Source: a bacterium
GTDB taxonomy: Bacteria > Chloroflexota > Dormibacteria > UBA8260 > Bog-877
Reading direction: 5' to 3'
Assembly (NCBI GenBank): GCA_021802115.1
Contig: JAKABA010000161.1
Location: 1-8,937, forward strand
Length of the DNA stretch: 8,937 nt
The translations under genes were made by a program, and so were the position numbers. Positions 6,899 through 8,937 of the stretch are shown piece after piece. The notes below the pieces were generated by a model that saw only the letters and a program-made list of their open reading frames with translations, was not told the origin of the DNA and did no database searches. The stretch's first letter is position 1. The number at the start of each line of letters is the position of its first letter.

Positions 6899-7427
6899 TG
6901 GTGGGCGGCCGCCCGGCGACCGGCAGCCCCAGCCGGCGCCGGAGGTCGTCCACGATGATCCCGGTCGCCCCCCACACGAAGTGGCCCTGATGGAGGTAGC
7001 CGGGGGCGATGAGCCTGCCGAGGTGGGTCGGCACCTCGCGGCTGGCTATCTCGGCCGTCACCAGCGGCATCCAGAAGCAGCTCTCCACCTCGGTGGACTG
7101 GAGCCGGACCTCGAACCGCTGCCGCAGCGTCGCCACCACCGGGGTGATGAGGAAGCCGCTGTGGGGAACGGCGACCTGGGGCGCGTAGCCCAGCGGGTCG
7201 ACCAGCGCGGCCGGAACACCCAGCTCCTCGTCCGCCTCCCTCAGGGCCGTCCGCCAGAGTGGGCCGTCGCCGGCGGCGTGAGCCCCCCCGGGCAGGCCCA
7301 CCTGCCCCGGGTGGTCGCGCAGCTCGCGGCTGCGCTCCAGGAGCAGGACCGGGAGAGCGTCGTCGCGGCCGTCGATCAGGGCCAGGACCCCGGCCGGCCG
7401 GAGCCCAGGCTTGCTCCCGGGCTCCAC
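6894..7427 (-). CDS. NUDIX hydrolase, CoA pyrophosphatase (NudL/NUDT7-like)
   Basis: 177-aa NUDIX enzyme predicted to cleave CoA or acyl-CoA into phosphopantetheine and adenosine 3',5'-bisphosphate in the cytosol. The subfamily signature before the Nudix box is clear: LLLERSRELRDHPGQVGLPGG (residues 28-48). The Nudix helix follows as ALREADEELGV (61-71), with the Mg2+-binding Glu64, Glu67 and Glu68. The box has Asp54 where the general consensus has Glu and is one residue longer, as I recall for E. coli NudL. The C-terminal HFVWGATGIIVDDL (149-162) is also typical. The start is uncertain: GTG 7427 has no SD, and the frame stays open upstream with protein-like sequence (DPGQVLERLSAGLAP) but no ATG, GTG or TTG for at least 140 bases. 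It lies 65 bp after the pseudokinase gene on the same strand, possibly in one unit, and converges with lon. Confidence 0.87.
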   Translation of the reverse strand: MEPGSKPGLRPAGVLALIDGRDDALPVLLLERSRELRDHPGQVGLPGGAHAAGDGPLWRTALREADEELGVPAALVDPLGYAPQVAVPHSGFLITPVVATLRQRFEVRLQSTEVESCFWMPLVTAEIASREVPTHLGRLIAPGYLHQGHFVWGATGIIVDDLRRRLGLPVAGRPPTT

Positions 7428-7433
7428 CGAAGT

Positions 7434-7447
7434 CGGGGCAAGCCCCG
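7434..7447 (-). other. Perfect GC hairpin between the pseudokinase and NUDIX genes
   Basis: CGGGGC-AA-GCCCCG is a perfect inverted repeat lying just before the GTG assigned to the NUDIX gene. In RNA it would form a GGGG/CCCC stem with a CTTG loop. No U-run follows. It could be a weak terminator for the upstream gene, a translation-limiting structure, or part of the coding sequence if the NUDIX gene starts further upstream. Confidence 0.35.
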
Positions 7448-7492
7448 CCGAAAGTCGCTCAAGGACCTGCCCAGGGTCGCGCCGAAACGGAG

Positions 7493-8650
7493 TCAGGGGG
7501 AGATCCTGCCGGTCGCGGAGAGGACCACCAGCACCAGGGCGACGGCCACCAGGCCGAGGAGCATCAGCAGCCCGCTCCGCCGGCGGGCCCTGGAGTCGAG
7601 TTCGAACGGGTCCAGGTGGGTGAGGCTGATGAGGCCGGTCCCCGGCGGCTGCCCGTCGGCTCCGGGCTCAGTCGGCACCTCCTGGCCGCGATCAGCGGCG
7701 GCCGCCGCCGCAGGGCGCTGGGCGGACCCCGCCGGGCTCGGCCGCGGCGCCGGGCGCTCCCGCAGGGCCGAGGCGAACTCCCGAGCCGAACCGAACCGCG
7801 AAGAGGGCTCGCGGGCCAGTGCTCGCAGCAGTGCCTGGTCTATGCGGGGCGGCAGATCCGGGCGGAGGCGGCTGGGTGGCACCACTTCTCCTGTTTGTTC
7901 GGGGGCGCGCCCCACCAGCAGGTAGTACGTGAGAGCCGCCAGGCCATAGATGTCCGTGCTCCGGTCCGGCCAGAGGGGCTGCCGGCTCTCCGGGGGGCGG
8001 AAGCCGCGCGTCAGCTCCAGCCAGCCGGCGGATGGATCGACCCGCGCGACCACCATCCGCACCGCCCGGCTCACCAGCAGGGCGCGGCCCGCACCGTCGA
8101 CAGCCACCGTGGCCGGCTGGAGGTCGCCGTGCACCAGCCCCCGTTGGTGCAGGCCGTCAAGGGCGGTGGCGAGCGTGGTGGCGGTCGCCAGCACTCCCGG
8201 CGCTCCCCCGGACCGCAACAGGGTGACGAGGAAGCCACGAGCGGCGTCCTCCGTGACCAGGTAGACCACCGGGCGCATCCCCTCCACCGCGCCGATCTCC
8301 AGAACCTGCGCCACCCCGGGCACGCCGATCGCGCGGTCGTCGCCGGCCAGGCTCTGGAGCGCCTCCAGAAAGCCCGCGGCCGCGCTGTAGCGTTCCCCGA
8401 ACCGCCAGAGCAGCACCGGGCGCCGGTCGGCGACGCGGAGCGCCCGATGGACGGTGGCATACGGCAAGACCTGCAGTCGCTCGCCGAGGCGGTACCGGCC
8501 CGGCCCCGACCCGCTCGCCTCCTCGACCTGCAACCGAATATCTCCCACCGGCCGCTGCATGCGGCTGTCCCACGACGTCATCGCCACCGCGGACAGCGCC
8601 AACCGATCGCCGGTACGAGGGGCGCTGCCGCGCTTGCCCACCGATCCCAT
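7493..8650 (-). CDS. Membrane-anchored Ser/Thr kinase-like pseudokinase
   Basis: 385 aa with a protein-kinase-like domain (about 50-297), a Pro/Ala-rich linker (about 299-340), one C-terminal transmembrane helix (about 359-378, LLMLLGLVAVALVLVVL) and a short tail SATGRISP. Arginines before the helix (RARRR) place the kinase fold in the cytoplasm. Fold markers remain: YRLGERL at the first strand, LVHGDLQP (172-179), RPPE in place of APE (218-221), the subdomain IX Asp in STDIYGLAALTYYLLVGRAP (233) and the late Arg in PSSRF (285). Catalytic residues are mostly gone: the glycine loop is degraded, the VAIK Lys is replaced (VLLWRF), HRD is HGD, the loop Lys and Asn are Gln178 and Thr181, and DFG reads roughly VSR. 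It is therefore probably a scaffold or sensor rather than an enzyme. ATG 8650 lacks an SD, and a TAAGAT -10-like string overlaps it, so Met24 (8581) or Met31 (8560, GGGA 9 nt upstream) may be the true start. Confidence 0.8.
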   Translation of the reverse strand: MGSVGKRGSAPRTGDRLALSAVAMTSWDSRMQRPVGDIRLQVEEASGSGPGRYRLGERLQVLPYATVHRALRVADRRPVLLWRFGERYSAAAGFLEALQSLAGDDRAIGVPGVAQVLEIGAVEGMRPVVYLVTEDAARGFLVTLLRSGGAPGVLATATTLATALDGLHQRGLVHGDLQPATVAVDGAGRALLVSRAVRMVVARVDPSAGWLELTRGFRPPESRQPLWPDRSTDIYGLAALTYYLLVGRAPEQTGEVVPPSRLRPDLPPRIDQALLRALAREPSSRFGSAREFASALRERPAPRPSPAGSAQRPAAAAAADRGQEVPTEPGADGQPPGTGLISLTHLDPFELDSRARRRSGLLMLLGLVAVALVLVVLSATGRISP

Positions 8651-8712
8651 CTTAGGGCCGGATTGCGAACTTCCATCCCCGACTGGTCGACAGGCCCGAG
8701 GCCGGACTGAGG

Positions 8713-8840
8713 TCAGCTGGGATTGCGTCGGCGCCGGTTGCCGTGCTGCCTGAACGTGAGCTCCAACACCAGTCGCTCCACCGCCGCTCGGGCCTCGGCG
8801 ATCCGGCCGCAGCCGGGGTTCGTGAACAGTTCACGGCTAG
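8713..8840 (-). pseudogene. Possible 3' remnant of a gene, cut off by the IS607-type element
   Basis: In one minus-strand frame ending at TGA 8715-8713 the last 37 codons look protein-like: LFTNPGCGRIAEARAAVE, then RLVLELTFRQHGNRRRRNPS, an amphipathic helix with a basic tail and GC-rich third positions. Going upstream the frame passes into the low-GC stretch next to the recombinase start and loses this character. I read it as a possible C-terminal fragment of an unidentified gene interrupted by the element; the upper coordinate is only a guess at the junction. It could also be a short real gene or non-coding DNA. No family is recognised. Confidence 0.27.
8821..8835. repeat. 15-bp perfect palindrome CGTGAAC-A-GTTCACG
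   Basis: Arms of 7 bp flank a single central A. A further GTTC lies just outside (8818-8821), making three alternating GTTC/GAAC half-sites in 15 bp. The position is 53 bp upstream of the recombinase start, at the edge of the low-GC stretch. Its one-base centre suits a dimeric DNA-binding protein more than an RNA hairpin. Confidence 0.5.
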
Positions 8841-8841
8841 G

Positions 8842-8887
8842 TTGACAGAGCAGTACAAATAAGTGTGGGTAGTGGTATTGTGAGAGG
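8842..8887 (+). promoter_or_regulatory. Likely promoter region of the IS607-type recombinase
   Basis: A consensus -35 hexamer TTGACA lies at 8842-8847. No -10 stands at the ideal 17-bp spacing; TACAAA (8854-8859) is too near and TATTGT (8876-8881) too far. TATTGT lies 6 nt before the GTG start, which would suit a leaderless transcript read without the TTGACA. GAGAGG directly abuts the start codon, too close for a normal SD. Confidence 0.35.
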
Positions 8888-8937
8888 GTGAAGATCAGTG
8901 ACTGGGCACGGCAGCAGCACATTCACCCCCGCACCGC
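8888..8937 (+). CDS. IS607-family serine recombinase (TnpA), N-terminal fragment
   Basis: Only 16 complete codons are inside the window: MKISDWARQQHIHPRT, with the next codon starting GC (Ala). This matches the opening of IS607-family transposases, which begin with a MerR-like helix-turn-helix of the form MKxSxWAxxxGVSxxTAxRW, followed by a small serine-recombinase catalytic domain. The usual Gly-Val of the turn is His-Ile here. The protein would cut and rejoin the element through a serine-DNA intermediate. The start is GTG 8888, fixed by the motif rather than by an SD. The call rests on 17 residues, so a MerR-type regulator beginning the same way is the main alternative. Confidence 0.7.
   Translation, partial: MKISDWARQQHIHPRT

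Larger units (their letters stand above)
8841..8937 (+). mobile_element. Left end of an IS607-family element (continues past the window)
   Basis: The element is inferred from its first gene, an IS607-type recombinase start at 8888, and from a sharp base-composition change: 8842-8887 is about 43% GC, far below the neighbouring genes. IS607 elements have no terminal inverted repeats, make no target duplication and insert at GG dinucleotides, so the end cannot be fixed by eye; GG at 8840-8841 is one candidate junction. Any tnpB would lie beyond the right edge. Confidence 0.55.

Noticed and set aside
7259..8710. 483-codon plus-strand frame over the pseudokinase gene
   Set aside because: The translation is Arg/Gly/Pro/Ala-rich with no motif. 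The opposite strand has a kinase fold, linker and transmembrane helix in logical order.
8652..8858. 68-codon minus-strand frame upstream of the pseudokinase
   Set aside because: The translation is rich in Trp, Ser and Cys and looks like an out-of-frame reading. The neighbouring frame ending at 8713 is more protein-like.
1..8937. CRISPR arrays, tRNA or rRNA genes, tandem repeats
   Set aside because: I saw no regularly spaced direct repeats, no cloverleaf-like segment with a TTC arm, and no rRNA-like sequence. A tRNA search program would settle it, but nearly all of the window is accounted for by coding sequence.

Overview
The window is very GC-rich DNA, densely coded, with frequent GTG and TTG start codons and Shine-Dalgarno (SD) sequences. 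It carries a methylerythritol-phosphate (MEP) pathway gene, a squalene-hopene cyclase and a bacterial-type Lon, so the source is a bacterium. Codon use and gene style suggest a GC-rich Terrabacteria lineage (Actinomycetota, Chloroflexota, Dormibacterota or similar). The phylum cannot be fixed from this sequence alone.

Layout from left to right. (1) 1-2396, minus strand: a tightly packed three-gene isoprenoid/hopanoid operon, ispH -> polyprenyl diphosphate synthase -> squalene-hopene cyclase. The cyclase is cut by the left edge. The genes overlap by 11 bp and 4 bp. (2) 2397-2586: a divergent intergenic region of lower GC with an inverted repeat and a possible 25-codon leader ORF. (3) 2587-4264, plus strand: a zinc-dependent medium-chain dehydrogenase and a small SRPBCC-fold protein, 4 bp apart. 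(4) 4265-4353: two hairpins and a cluster of GAGT/ACTC half-sites leading into (5) lon (4354-6873), an intact ATP-dependent LonA protease. (6) lon and the next gene converge on one hairpin in which their two stop codons pair with each other. (7) 6894-8650, minus strand: a NUDIX hydrolase of the CoA-pyrophosphatase type and, upstream of it, a membrane-anchored protein-kinase-like protein that has lost most catalytic residues (a pseudokinase). (8) 8651-8937: a short possible gene remnant, a 15-bp palindrome, a drop in GC, and the first 16 complete codons of an IS607-family serine recombinase that runs off the right edge.

How the genes work together: IspH makes IPP and DMAPP, the prenyl synthase elongates them, and the cyclase converts squalene to hopene, so region 1 reads as one membrane-lipid pathway. 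Squalene-forming genes are not in the window. The divergent dehydrogenase/SRPBCC pair could act on a related hydrophobic compound, but nothing in the sequence proves it. The Lon, NUDIX and pseudokinase genes have no obvious shared pathway. The least conventional items are the pseudokinase, the reciprocal stop-codon hairpin, and the IS607 edge beside a possible gene remnant.
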